Shown: positions 8,489 through 17,505, counted from the first letter of the stretch. The stretch is 63,754 nucleotides of DNA from Aquimarina algiphila (GCF_007489275.1 NZ_VLNR01000048.1:1-63754); one strand, 5' to 3'. Numbers and translations: made by a program. Notes: generated by a model not told the origin, from the sequence alone.

Positions 8489-9037
8489 TTGAATACTAAA
8501 AAAGAACAAGACCTACTCAATATATTACAATCAGGAAAGGATATTGATAAAGCCTTTAGGGAACTTGTTACTCTATATCAACAAAGACTCTATTGGCACA
8601 TAAGAAATATGTTGAAAAATCATGATGATACAGATGATGTACTTCAGAATGTCTTTATTAAAGTTTATAAAAACATAAAAAAATTCAATGGTGATAGTAA
8701 ATTGTATTCTTGGCTATATCGCATTGCAACAAATGAGTCTATCACATTTCTTAATCAAAAAGCCAAAAAATACGCAATTAGCAATGAGGAGTTAAATCAA
8801 CAATTGATTCAGAACCTCGAGGCTGATGTATATTATGAAGGTGATCAAATACAACTAAAATTACAAAAAGCAATAGCTACTTTACCACAAAAGCAGCAAC
8901 AGGTTTTTAATATGAAATATTTTCAGGAATTAAAATATAGAGAAATGTCTGAAATTTTAGAAACAAGTGAAGGTGCACTAAAAGCATCATATCACTTAGC
9001 CTCTAAAAAAATAGAAGAATTTTTAAAAAATGATTAA
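8489..9037 (+). CDS. ECF RNA polymerase sigma factor
   Basis: A 182-residue sigma-70 family protein of the ECF type. Region 2 is seen at residues 20-85 (RLYWHIRNML, DDVLQNVFIKVYKNIKKF, LYSWLYRIATNE). Region 4 is at residues 125-178 (LPQKQQQVFNMKYFQELKYREMSE). The start is a TTG codon; no ATG fits upstream. It directs RNA polymerase to a small regulon, probably including itself, given the two ECF-type promoters. It heads a three-gene set with a single-pass membrane protein and a Spy/CpxP-like periplasmic protein, which together look like an envelope-stress switch. Confidence 0.9.
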   Translation: MNTKKEQDLLNILQSGKDIDKAFRELVTLYQQRLYWHIRNMLKNHDDTDDVLQNVFIKVYKNIKKFNGDSKLYSWLYRIATNESITFLNQKAKKYAISNEELNQQLIQNLEADVYYEGDQIQLKLQKAIATLPQKQQQVFNMKYFQELKYREMSEILETSEGALKASYHLASKKIEEFLKND

Positions 9038-9062
9038 ACCATTATGTACATCTTAAGTCTAA
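9036..9062 (+). promoter_or_regulatory. ECF-type promoter of the downstream membrane-protein gene
   Basis: AAACC at 9036-9040, a 16-base spacer and GTCTAA at 9057-9062 duplicate the promoter at 8425-8451. The first element overlaps the sigma stop codon. Transcription would begin at about the GTG start at 9069, so this mRNA could be leaderless. Confidence 0.5.
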
Positions 9063-9068
9063 TATATC

Positions 9069-9599
9069 GTGAAGAAAGATAATCTACATAAAAACAATGG
9101 AGGTTTTAAAGTACCCGAAGGTTATTTTGAAGAGTTTGAGCACAAACTTTTTGATAAAATATCTAGACCTACTGATAATGATAATATGCTAAGCAGCAAA
9201 ATAGATTCTGGCTTTACAATTCCCGAAGATTATTTTACTACTTTAGAAGATAATGTAATGAACAATGTAAGTGAGACTCCATCCAAAACCAAAGTGCGTT
9301 CATTAATCACTAAACGCAGTATTTTATATTTTTCGGGTATAGCAGCAATGATTGCAATTATTATTTCATTATCTACATATGAGGAGTCTAAATTAAACTT
9401 TGACGATATAGAATTAGCAGATATACACCACTATTTTAATGAAGGAAATATCGAATTAAGTACTACTGAAATGATTGCTTTATTAGATGAAGATATTAAT
9501 TATACAGAAGTATTTGAAGAAGAACTCGTAAACGATGACGAGATATTAGACTATTTATCCGAGGAGGATATTGACGATGAGATTATATTTGTAGAATAA
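9069..9599 (+). CDS. Single-pass membrane protein, likely anti-sigma partner
   Basis: A 176-residue protein of a type that often follows ECF sigma genes in flavobacteria; I do not know a named family for it. The N-terminal cytoplasmic part holds two copies of a motif: GGFKVPEGYFEEFEHKLFDK at residues 11-30 and GFTIPEDYFTTLEDNV near residue 48. One membrane helix follows near residues 80-100. The periplasmic tail is strongly acidic, with many Asp and Glu. Position and topology suggest an anti-sigma factor, which is an inference. It starts with GTG, and no better start is seen. Confidence 0.75.
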   Translation: MKKDNLHKNNGGFKVPEGYFEEFEHKLFDKISRPTDNDNMLSSKIDSGFTIPEDYFTTLEDNVMNNVSETPSKTKVRSLITKRSILYFSGIAAMIAIIISLSTYEESKLNFDDIELADIHHYFNEGNIELSTTEMIALLDEDINYTEVFEEELVNDDEILDYLSEEDIDDEIIFVE

Positions 9600-9608
9600 A
9601 ACATACAC

Positions 9609-10055
9609 ATGAAAAAGATATTGATACTTGTTTTTGTAATTTTTGTTTCTTTCAGTTCCCTTGCTCAAAATGGGTCAAGAGAGAGAATGAAAGCATATAA
9701 AGTTGCGTATCTAACAGAAAAATTAAACTTGACTAGTAAAGAAGCAGAAAAATTCTGGCCTATTTATAATACTTATGAAGAAACAGTTCATAAGCTTAAA
9801 CGTCAAGAACGTAAACAATTAAAAGCACTAAGAGAAGCTAGTGATGGACCAGATGGATTAAGTGATCAGCAAGCAGGTGATTTTTTAAATAATCACATTG
9901 AAAATCAGGAAAAAAAATCAAGATTCAGAAAGAAGTTAATTACAGATTTAAAACAAACCATTTCTAATAAAAAAATTATCACCCTTATTAAAGCAGAAGC
10001 CGATTTTAACAAACGTATTCTACAAAGAATGCGAGAGCGAAGAAAAAAGGGATAA
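9609..10055 (+). CDS. Spy/CpxP-like periplasmic sensor protein
   Basis: A 148-residue exported protein with signal peptide MKKILILVFVIFVSFSSLAQ, cut after Ala19. The mature part is almost all helix and highly charged, with the pattern YLTEKLNLTSKEAEKFWPIYNTYE typical of Spy/CpxP-like proteins (LTxxQ-type). The C-terminal end is very basic (RILQRMRERRKKG). In flavobacteria such proteins are often labelled as sensors of ECF sigma factors and sit third in this same order. It begins nine bases after the preceding gene. Likely role: a periplasmic chaperone or stress sensor for the sigma switch. Confidence 0.8.
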   Translation: MKKILILVFVIFVSFSSLAQNGSRERMKAYKVAYLTEKLNLTSKEAEKFWPIYNTYEETVHKLKRQERKQLKALREASDGPDGLSDQQAGDFLNNHIENQEKKSRFRKKLITDLKQTISNKKIITLIKAEADFNKRILQRMRERRKKG

Positions 10056-10076
10056 TGTTAATTGCTTTGAATATAT

Positions 10077-10108
10077 AAAAGAGAAAATTTAATGGTTTCT
10101 CTTTTTTT
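10077..10108. terminator. Bidirectional terminator
   Basis: Stem AAAAGAGAAA/TTTCTCTTTT (10077-10086 with 10096-10105) is flanked by T runs on both strands. It lies between two convergent genes and its right arm overlaps the stop of the minus-strand gene. Confidence 0.7.
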
Positions 10109-11177
10109 ATTTAAAAATGATTTTAGCTATTCTACCCTTTCCAGCGGCAATTGCTATACTATCGTTTATAAATCTTAGAGTATAAAACCCTTCTTTACTT
10201 AGCTCTTTCCAATGTTTTCCATAATCATTTGAAATTGAAATTCCGGTGAATCCAACTGCAGCTATTTCTTTACCGCCTCCATTAGGTATATATCGCACAC
10301 AACTCTTATAACCAGGTCCTTTGCCTTCTGATAGTAAGCTCCAGGTTTTTCCTCCATCATTAGTAATTGCCTTATTTGCTATATTATCTTTTGGTTTTGT
10401 ATAGTCTCCACCATAAATGATTCCAACATTTTTATCATAAAAATCTACAGAATACACACCAGAGGTCTGTTTTCCTTCAATAATTGGAGTTGCAAAAACA
10501 TCCCATGTCTTCCCTTTATCCGGAGAGTAAAACACTCTCGATTTCATACCGCCAGAAACGATCCAAGTTTCATCTCCTATTATAGCAATATTACCATTAC
10601 TAGCTGCAAAAGCTGCTTCACCATCAAAAACCTTAGGAAGATTATCACAAGAAACTTTGCTCCATGTCTCTCCTTCATCTCGTGTTATTAATATTGATAA
10701 ACAATTAGTAGTTGGATCTCCCATTGCAATCCCTTCTCTTGTATTCCAAAAGGCCATCGCATCATAAAATACTTTATCGTTGATTTCGCTATATACTATT
10801 TTTTCTTCTTTGTTATTAATACTTATTTTTCTGAGTCTTGCCGGGGATCCTATACTCAAACTAAAAAAGGAAGTATTATTAAAACTCACAGCACGTTGCT
10901 CTGCAACCCAATTAGGATATTCCTCATTAGAGCCAGTAATTTCAAAATTAATTAAGTTTTTTTCATTAGTTTTTAGGTTGATAAACCCATATCCTTTATT
11001 ATAACCAAAACCTAATAATGTATCGCTATATATTGCTATTGCTCTTACACTTAAAGAATCCCTTAAAAGGTATTCTATTTCTATTTCAGAAAAATCATGA
11101 GCTATCACCTTATCTTCTGTATTACAGCAAATAATGGTCAAAACTAATAGTATGATAGTAATTAATCTCATTCTCAA
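10107..11177 (-). CDS. Ycf48/BNR-type beta-propeller lipoprotein
   Basis: A 356-residue lipoprotein with signal MRMRLITIILLVLTII and a lipobox ending at Cys17 or Cys18. The mature protein is a series of sialidase-type (BNR/Asp-box) blades: DEGETWSKV, PDKGKTWDVF, DGGKTWSLL and DYGKHWKEL each carry the S/D-x-D-x-G-x-T-W pattern. These place it among Ycf48-like propellers, often annotated as oxidoreductases without evidence. No catalytic residue can be named, and a scaffolding or binding role at the envelope is the safest reading. It has its own promoter (TATATTTG at 11195-11188) divergent from rsmB. Confidence 0.82.
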   Translation of the reverse strand: MRMRLITIILLVLTIICCNTEDKVIAHDFSEIEIEYLLRDSLSVRAIAIYSDTLLGFGYNKGYGFINLKTNEKNLINFEITGSNEEYPNWVAEQRAVSFNNTSFFSLSIGSPARLRKISINNKEEKIVYSEINDKVFYDAMAFWNTREGIAMGDPTTNCLSILITRDEGETWSKVSCDNLPKVFDGEAAFAASNGNIAIIGDETWIVSGGMKSRVFYSPDKGKTWDVFATPIIEGKQTSGVYSVDFYDKNVGIIYGGDYTKPKDNIANKAITNDGGKTWSLLSEGKGPGYKSCVRYIPNGGGKEIAAVGFTGISISNDYGKHWKELSKEGFYTLRFINDSIAIAAGKGRIAKIIFK

Positions 11178-11187
11178 TAATTATACT

Positions 11188-11195
11188 CAAATATA
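11188..11195 (-). promoter_or_regulatory. -7 element of the beta-propeller gene
   Basis: On the minus strand TATATTTG matches TAnnTTTG, eleven bases before the ATG at 11177. It is divergent from the rsmB promoter 22 bases away. Confidence 0.55.
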
Positions 11196-11217
11196 ACAGT
11201 ATTTGATTACAAACATA

Positions 11218-11225
11218 TACCTTTG
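11218..11225 (+). promoter_or_regulatory. -7 element of the rsmB-like gene
   Basis: TACCTTTG matches TAnnTTTG and lies 22 bases before the ATG at 11248. Confidence 0.55.
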
Positions 11226-11247
11226 CAAACCTTAAAAAAATACTACA

Positions 11248-12462
11248 ATGCGTTTACATAGAAACCTTGTCTTTGCTGTTATAGATGGATTACATGAAAT
11301 ATTTAATGAAGGAGCATATGCTGATAAAATTGTACAAAAATTACTAAAGAGAGACAAAAGATGGGGATCTCGTGATCGTAGCTTTGTAGCAGAGACCGTT
11401 TATGAAATTGTTAGATGGAAACGTTTATATGCTGAAATTGCAGAAGTAAAAGAACCGTATTCTAGGGAAAACTTATGGCGGATTTTTGCTGTTTGGGCAA
11501 CATTAAGAGGAATTTCTTTGCCAGACTGGAAACAAATAGCTCCTACTCCTACTCGGCGAATTAAAGGTCGGTTTGATGAATTAAGTAAAATCAGAAAATT
11601 TAAAGAATCTATCCCTGACTGGATGGATGAACTAGGTCAAAAAGAATTAGGGCATCTATGGGATAAAGAAATCAATGCTTTAAACCAACAAGCACCGGTT
11701 GTTTTAAGAGCGAATACTTTAAAGACAACAAAAGATAAGTTAAGAAGTGCTTTAGAAGATGAAAATATAGATACTGAATTTATCAATGGATATTCTGATG
11801 CTCTTAAACTTGTAGAAAGAACTAATGTATTTACTACTGATGCTTTTAAAAATGGAATGTTCGAAGTCCAAGATGCTTCTTCACAATTAGTAGCAGATTT
11901 TCTGGATGTTCAACCGGGGCAGCGTGTTGTCGATACTTGTGCTGGTGCCGGAGGTAAAACACTTCACTTGGCCGCATTAATGGAAAATAAGGGTCAGGTA
12001 ATAGCCATGGATATTTATGGTAATAAGCTTAAGGAATTAAAAAGAAGGGCACGAAGAGCTGGCGCACACAATATAGAACCAAGAGTTATTGAAAGCACAA
12101 AAGATATTAAAAAGCTTCATAACAAGGCGGATCGAGTACTTATAGATGCTCCTTGTAGTGGTTTAGGGGTTCTTAGCAGAAACCCTGATGCTAAGTGGAA
12201 ATTACAACCAGAGTTTTTGGATACAATAAAAAATACACAAGCTGAAATCTTAGAAAGCTACTCTAAAATGGTAAAACCTGGTGGAAAATTAGTGTATGCA
12301 ACATGTTCAATCTTACCTTCAGAGAATCAAGATCAAGTAAAAAAATTCCTTTCAACAGAAATCGGGGAAAATTTCATGCTTATCAAAGACAAAAAAATAC
12401 TTTCTCACAAATCTGGTTATGATGGGTTTTACATGGCTTTATTAGAAAAAAAAGCTGATTAA
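11248..12462 (+). CDS. rsmB: 16S rRNA m5C methyltransferase, RsmB/NOL1 family
   Basis: A SAM-dependent RNA cytosine-5 methyltransferase of 404 residues. The N-terminal NusB-like helical domain (LVFAVIDGLHEIFNEGAYADK) is typical of RsmB. The Rossmann domain has SAM motif DTCAGAGGKTLHLA near residue 230, motif IV DAPCSGLGVLSRNPDAKW with Cys303 and motif VI TCSILPSENQ with the nucleophile Cys353. E. coli RsmB methylates C967 of 16S rRNA; the same target is likely but not proved, since RsmF and tRNA enzymes share the motifs. It is a monocistronic housekeeping gene. Confidence 0.85.
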   Translation: MRLHRNLVFAVIDGLHEIFNEGAYADKIVQKLLKRDKRWGSRDRSFVAETVYEIVRWKRLYAEIAEVKEPYSRENLWRIFAVWATLRGISLPDWKQIAPTPTRRIKGRFDELSKIRKFKESIPDWMDELGQKELGHLWDKEINALNQQAPVVLRANTLKTTKDKLRSALEDENIDTEFINGYSDALKLVERTNVFTTDAFKNGMFEVQDASSQLVADFLDVQPGQRVVDTCAGAGGKTLHLAALMENKGQVIAMDIYGNKLKELKRRARRAGAHNIEPRVIESTKDIKKLHNKADRVLIDAPCSGLGVLSRNPDAKWKLQPEFLDTIKNTQAEILESYSKMVKPGGKLVYATCSILPSENQDQVKKFLSTEIGENFMLIKDKKILSHKSGYDGFYMALLEKKAD

Positions 12463-12598
12463 CCTAAAAATAATTTTCTTTATACATAAAAGCAGTTGAT
12501 TTCACTGAAAACAAGGTATTGTAAATTATCAAAATAGTTGATTTTTGAATCTGGTATAAAAAATTCCTAAAATATTAACCTTGCAATACTAACTTAAA

Positions 12599-12892
12599 AT
12601 GAAAATGATCAATCCCTTAATGATGATATGGATAGCAATTCAATTATTGATTGTCCTATTTACTATCAACTCCCATGAAGATGAAAGTTTAATCATATTT
12701 TGGATAACTCTTCCTTTTTTGATATTAAACTGTATCGGAATCATTATTATACTTTTGGGAAAACCAAAAACAGGAAGTACTCTATTCTTAATAGGAAGTA
12801 TTCTTTTTGTCCCAATAGGATTAATTGGAGTAATGGGTGCCAGAAAAGTATTAAACAAAATAAAAGAAGATAAATTTTTAGAAACACTTTAA
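12599..12892 (+). CDS. Small three-helix membrane protein
   Basis: I do not recognise this 97-residue protein. It is mostly hydrophobic with three likely membrane helices, near residues 3-22 (MINPLMMIWIAIQLLIVLF), 32-52 and 58-80, and a short basic C-terminal tail (KVLNKIKEDKFLETL). The next gene begins two bases after its stop, so the two are translated together and may form a membrane complex. Confidence 0.7.
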   Translation: MKMINPLMMIWIAIQLLIVLFTINSHEDESLIIFWITLPFLILNCIGIIIILLGKPKTGSTLFLIGSILFVPIGLIGVMGARKVLNKIKEDKFLETL

Positions 12893-12894
12893 AT

Positions 12895-13335
12895 ATGGAA
12901 CCAATAAAAGAATTCACTTTAAGTAAAAAAATGGGGAATCAGTCTTTATATATGGGAGGAGTAGCACTTGCAATGGGTCTGGTTTTATTAGTTTTGGCTG
13001 GTAATGGTACATTAATTGGATTTGGAATCTTATTCATGATTATTGGAGCAACAAATAGAAATCTAAAAATAGTAAAGCTTTATCCCCAATATCTGGAAAT
13101 AAAATTAGGGATAATAGCACCCAAAAAGCTCATGAAATATGACCAAATCACAAGCTTTTCTATTGTTAAAAAAACTCTTGAACTGCATTACAATACTCAA
13201 GAAAACAAATCAAAAAAAGTCAAAATACTGGTCAAAGCTCTAGAAAAAGATGATCTTTTAGAATTAGATAAAGTATTACAAGAAAAAACAGATTTAGAAG
13301 CTACTAATACGTTTATCTTGACAGATGTAGAATAG
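12895..13335 (+). CDS. Membrane protein with PH-like cytoplasmic domain
   Basis: An unrecognised 146-residue protein. Two helices near residues 17-55 form a hairpin (LYMGGVALAMGLVLLVLAGN, then LIGFGILFMIIGA). The rest, rich in beta strand, resembles the bacterial PH-like domains found after such hairpins (KLYPQYLEIKLGIIAPKKLM, then a strand pattern). That reading is by eye and tentative. It is coupled to the small membrane protein upstream. Function unknown. Confidence 0.65.
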   Translation: MEPIKEFTLSKKMGNQSLYMGGVALAMGLVLLVLAGNGTLIGFGILFMIIGATNRNLKIVKLYPQYLEIKLGIIAPKKLMKYDQITSFSIVKKTLELHYNTQENKSKKVKILVKALEKDDLLELDKVLQEKTDLEATNTFILTDVE

Positions 13336-13427
13336 TAGTTTTATTTGTAATTAACCCCTTCATAAAACGTTACTATTATACTACTTAAAAGTTTCTAATC
13401 CCAATAGTTAACAGTATGTGTTGTAGC

Positions 13428-13464
13428 AATGTTATATCAGCTTCAGGCATCCCGATAACATTTT
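13428..13464 (+). terminator. Possible weak terminator
   Basis: Inverted repeat AATGTTAT (13428-13435) with ATAACATT (13455-13462) is followed by a short T run. It could end the two-gene unit upstream. The stem is AT-rich and the 19-base loop is long, so this is weak. The rest of 13336-13586 shows only the purL promoter. Confidence 0.3.
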
Positions 13465-13546
13465 TAGTTATCTATATTGTTTAAAATTCGGTGAATAACT
13501 ATACAATTCAACAATAATTTTATGCTAAACTTAAGTTATAAAATAG

Positions 13547-13554
13547 TAAATTTG
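13547..13554 (+). promoter_or_regulatory. -7 element of purL
   Basis: TAAATTTG matches TAnnTTTG and lies 32 bases before the purL ATG. No purine riboswitch is visible in front of it. Confidence 0.55.
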
Positions 13555-13586
13555 CCGCTTGTTCAATACAATACAACAACCTTAAA

Positions 13587-16500
13587 ATGATTCATTTCTT
13601 CGGAAACCAAAACGAGAAAGTATTTGCCGTTCAAACAGACAATGAAATCTCCCCTGAAAACATAAAGAAACTCATCTGGTTATTTGGCAACCAACCTCAA
13701 TTATCTGTGGCGTCTATTGACGCTTTTTTTGTTGGTCCACGTGCCGCAATGATTACTCCCTGGAGTACTAATGCAGTCGAGATCACACAAAATATGGGTA
13801 TACCTGGAATCATTCGAATAGAAGAATTTCAAAAGGTTATTCAAGATTATACCGATTATGATCCTATGCTCTCTCAAAAGTATAGTAGTCTAAATCAAGA
13901 TATTTACACTATCGATATTGAACCTGAGCAAATCATCGCTATAGATGATATTGCTGCCTATAATAGTAGTGAAGGTCTTGCCCTTAGCACTGAAGAAATT
14001 GAATATCTTGAAGAAGTGAGTAAAAAAATCGGTCGGCAATTAACCGATTCAGAAGTATTTGGTTTTTCTCAGGTAAATTCTGAACATTGTCGTCACAAAA
14101 TATTCAATGGTACATTTGTTATTGATGGAGAAGAACAACCTACTTCACTTTTTAAACTAATCAAAAAGACTTCAGAAACAAATCCAAATGATATCGTTTC
14201 TGCTTATAAAGATAATGTAGCCTTTATAAAAGGTCCTAAAGTCACTCAGTTCGCTCCTAAAACTGCTGACAAACCTGATTTTTATGAAGAAACTGAATTT
14301 AATAGTGTCATTTCTATTAAGGCTGAAACTCATAATTTCCCTACGACGGTAGAGCCCTTTAATGGTGCTGCAACCGGATCAGGAGGTGAAATTAGAGATC
14401 GACTTGCTGGAGGAAAAGGTTCTTTGCCTCTTGCCGGAACAGCAGTATATATGACTTCATACTCCCGATTAGAGGATAATCGACCTTGGGAGCAAACTAT
14501 GCAAAAAAGAGATTGGTTATACCAAACTCCTATGGATATCTTAATTAAAGCTTCTAATGGGGCATCAGATTTTGGAAATAAATTTGGGCAACCTCTTATT
14601 ACAGGATCCGTACTTACTTTTGAGCATGAAGAACACTTCGACAAGCTCACCGTGACAGCTCGTAAACTTGGTTTTGACAAAGTAATAATGCAGGCCGGAG
14701 GTATTGGATATGGTAAAGCAGAGCAAGCGATTAAAGAAAAACCAGAAACCGGAGATAAGATCGTTATTCTTGGAGGTGAGAATTATAGAATTGGTATGGG
14801 TGGTGCTGCTGTATCCTCTGCAGATACTGGAGAGTTTAGCAGTGGGATCGAATTAAATGCTATCCAACGTTCTAATCCAGAAATGCAAAAACGAGCTGCC
14901 AATGCCATAAGAGGTATGGTAGAAAGCGAAGAAAACACAATAGTTTCTATACACGATCATGGCGCTGGAGGCCATCTTAATTGCCTTTCTGAACTTGTAG
15001 AAGAAACCGGAGGAAAAATCGACCTAGATAAATTACCAGTGGGAGATCCAACTTTATCCTCAAAAGAACTTATTGGAAATGAATCTCAAGAAAGAATGGG
15101 ATTGGTTATTGCCAAAAAAGATATAGATACTTTACAACGAATTGCAGAAAGAGAACGTTCTCCAATGTACCAGGTAGGAGATGTAACCGGTGATAATCGT
15201 TTTACTTTTCAGTCTAAAACAAAAGGCGATACACCAATGGATTTAGCATTAGAGGATATGTTTGGGAGTTCTCCCAAAACTATTATGAATGACGTTTCTA
15301 TTGATCGTAATTATAATGACATTTCCTATACTGTAAATGATTTTGAAAACTATCTGGAGCAAGTACTACAATTAGAAGCTGTTGCATGTAAAGATTGGTT
15401 AACAAATAAGGTAGATCGTTGTGTGGGTGGTAAAGTTGCAAAACAACAATGTGCAGGACCTCTTCAATTACCATTAAATAATTGCGGAGTAATGGCTTTG
15501 GATTATAATGGTAAAGAAGGTATTGCAACTAGTATTGGTCACTCCCCTATTTCGGGTTTAATTGATCCAGAAGCAGGCAGCAAAAATTCAATAGCAGAAG
15601 CCTTAACTAATATTATATGGGCTCCACTTAAGGATGGTTTGCACTCTGTTTCCTTATCTGCAAACTGGATGTGGCCTTGTAAGAATGAAGGAGAAGATGC
15701 GAGATTATATAAAGCAGTAAAAGCAATTTCAGAATTCTCTATTGATTTAGGAATTAATGTTCCTACAGGTAAGGATTCATTATCCATGAAGCAAAAGTAT
15801 CCAAATGAAGAAGTGATTGCTCCTGGTACCGTAGTTATATCTGCAGCAGCTAATTGTAATAACATCAATAAGGTTATTGAACCTGTTTTTCAAAAAAACG
15901 GAGGAAGTATTTATTATATAAACCTTTCTAATGATACACATAAACTAGGAGGTTCTTCATTTGCACAAATCATGAATAAAATAGGATCTGAAGCTCCTAA
16001 TGTGAAAGATGCTAAAGATTTTAAAAATACCTTTAATACAATACAAAAATTAATTCGAGAAGATAAAATTGTAGCAGGTCATGATATAGCGTCTGGCGGA
16101 TTCATTACTACATTATTAGAATTGTGTTTTGCTGATAATGATCTTGGTGCGACTATTGATTTATCTGCGATTGATGAATCTGACTCCGTAAAACTATTGT
16201 TTTCAGAAAACGCCGGAATTGTATTTCAAGCAAATTCTGATGTAGATATCGATACTATTCTATCAGAACGTGATATTCAGTTTTTTAACATCGGAAAAGT
16301 TATAGAGAGACCTTCTCTACAAATAAAAAATCAAAATGATTCTTTTGACCTCAATATTGAAGAACTTAGAAATACATGGTATAAAACCTCTTTTTTACTA
16401 GATCAAAAGCAAACTGATAAGAATCTGGCTCAGGATAGATTCAAGAATTTTGCAAACCAACCTTTAAACTATACATTTCCAAAACATTTTACAGGAAAAA

Positions 16501-17273
16501 AACCAGTTATTGACACTTCTAAAAAAAGACCTAAAGCAGCAATTATTAGAGAAAAAGGAAGTAATTCTGAACGAGAAATGGCTAATGCAATGTATTTGGC
16601 TGGTTTTGATGTCAAAGATGTGCATATGACCGATTTGATTTCTGGACGAGAAACCCTTGAAGATATTCAATTTATAGGTGCCGTTGGAGGTTTTTCAAAT
16701 AGTGATGTTTTAGGATCTGCCAAAGGATGGGCTGGTGCTTTCTTATATAATGAAAAAGCAAATACTGCCTTAAAAAACTTTTTTGCAAGAGAAGATACCT
16801 TATCTGTTGGGATTTGTAATGGTTGCCAATTATTTATGGAACTAGAGGTAATCAACCCAGAACATGAGGTACATGGTAAATTAGTTCATAATGATTCTCA
16901 TAAACACGAAAGTGGTTTTACTTCTGTAAAAATACAAGAGAATAATTCTATAATGCTATCTTCTTTGGCTGGAAGTACACTTGGAGTTTGGATTTCACAT
17001 GGAGAAGGAAAATTTAATTTACCATTATCAGAAGACCAGTATAACATCGTTGCCAAATACGGATATGATAATTATCCCGCAAATCCAAATGGTTCTGATT
17101 ACAATGTAGCAATGATGACAGATAAAACTGGGCGTCATTTAGTAATGATGCCGCACATCGAGCGTTCTACTTTTCAATGGAATTGGGCATACTACCCCAA
17201 AGAAAGACAGGATGAAATATCCCCATGGATTGAAGCCTTTGTAAATGCCAGAAAATGGTTGGATAAAAAATAA
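13587..17273 (+). CDS. purL: Phosphoribosylformylglycinamidine synthase (large single-chain)
   Basis: FGAM synthase, step four of de novo purine synthesis: FGAR, glutamine and ATP give FGAM. At 1228 residues it is the one-chain form, with synthetase and glutaminase fused, instead of separate PurL, PurQ and PurS. In order: an N-terminal PurS-like part; the first AIRS-like half with HSEHCRHKIF-like SEHCRHKIFNG near residue 170 and KAETHNFPTTVEPF near 246; the second half with PTGKDSLSMKQKY near 728; and the C-terminal class I glutaminase, whose nucleophile is Cys1077 in GICNGCQ. The conserved MPHIERS motif lies near the end. It is complete, with a 455-base gap after it. Confidence 0.97.
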   Translation: MIHFFGNQNEKVFAVQTDNEISPENIKKLIWLFGNQPQLSVASIDAFFVGPRAAMITPWSTNAVEITQNMGIPGIIRIEEFQKVIQDYTDYDPMLSQKYSSLNQDIYTIDIEPEQIIAIDDIAAYNSSEGLALSTEEIEYLEEVSKKIGRQLTDSEVFGFSQVNSEHCRHKIFNGTFVIDGEEQPTSLFKLIKKTSETNPNDIVSAYKDNVAFIKGPKVTQFAPKTADKPDFYEETEFNSVISIKAETHNFPTTVEPFNGAATGSGGEIRDRLAGGKGSLPLAGTAVYMTSYSRLEDNRPWEQTMQKRDWLYQTPMDILIKASNGASDFGNKFGQPLITGSVLTFEHEEHFDKLTVTARKLGFDKVIMQAGGIGYGKAEQAIKEKPETGDKIVILGGENYRIGMGGAAVSSADTGEFSSGIELNAIQRSNPEMQKRAANAIRGMVESEENTIVSIHDHGAGGHLNCLSELVEETGGKIDLDKLPVGDPTLSSKELIGNESQERMGLVIAKKDIDTLQRIAERERSPMYQVGDVTGDNRFTFQSKTKGDTPMDLALEDMFGSSPKTIMNDVSIDRNYNDISYTVNDFENYLEQVLQLEAVACKDWLTNKVDRCVGGKVAKQQCAGPLQLPLNNCGVMALDYNGKEGIATSIGHSPISGLIDPEAGSKNSIAEALTNIIWAPLKDGLHSVSLSANWMWPCKNEGEDARLYKAVKAISEFSIDLGINVPTGKDSLSMKQKYPNEEVIAPGTVVISAAANCNNINKVIEPVFQKNGGSIYYINLSNDTHKLGGSSFAQIMNKIGSEAPNVKDAKDFKNTFNTIQKLIREDKIVAGHDIASGGFITTLLELCFADNDLGATIDLSAIDESDSVKLLFSENAGIVFQANSDVDIDTILSERDIQFFNIGKVIERPSLQIKNQNDSFDLNIEELRNTWYKTSFLLDQKQTDKNLAQDRFKNFANQPLNYTFPKHFTGKKPVIDTSKKRPKAAIIREKGSNSEREMANAMYLAGFDVKDVHMTDLISGRETLEDIQFIGAVGGFSNSDVLGSAKGWAGAFLYNEKANTALKNFFAREDTLSVGICNGCQLFMELEVINPEHEVHGKLVHNDSHKHESGFTSVKIQENNSIMLSSLAGSTLGVWISHGEGKFNLPLSEDQYNIVAKYGYDNYPANPNGSDYNVAMMTDKTGRHLVMMPHIERSTFQWNWAYYPKERQDEISPWIEAFVNARKWLDKK

Positions 17274-17327
17274 AATTTATATCTACTATATAGACATTAT
17301 TGAAATATTATGTAATATCTGGAATAA

Positions 17328-17439
17328 AAAACGGTCTTTTAATTACATAAACATAGCTAACCTATGAATTTATTGTACTAAAAGTACACATAACCCAAAC
17401 TTTTTTGTTTTGAAGTTATGTTAAAAAAGAGATCGTTTT
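17328..17439 (+). ncRNA. Candidate four-way-junction RNA after purL
   Basis: A 13-pair helix joins 17328-17340 to 17427-17439. Inside are three hairpins: CATAG/CTATG at 17352-17366, TGTACT/AGTACA at 17374-17388 with an AAA loop, and ACATAAC/GTTATGT at 17388-17421 (sharing one base with the second). Two G-U pairs in the outer helix would become A-C mismatches on the other strand, so the plus strand is the folded one. It would lie in the purL 3' leader or be a separate small RNA ended by the terminator at 17506. No promoter of its own is clear. Confidence 0.4.
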
Positions 17440-17505
17440 AATCCAATAAACTCAAAGGTTAGTTAATTTAACAGTTAAATATATCAACAAAAACAATAAA
17501 ATATT

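Noticed and set aside
17281..17470. Pseudoknot between GCTAACC at 17356 and GGTTAG at 17457
   Set aside because: It crosses the stronger 13-pair helix and would break the CATAG/CTATG hairpin; seven AT-rich pairs at this distance are likely chance.
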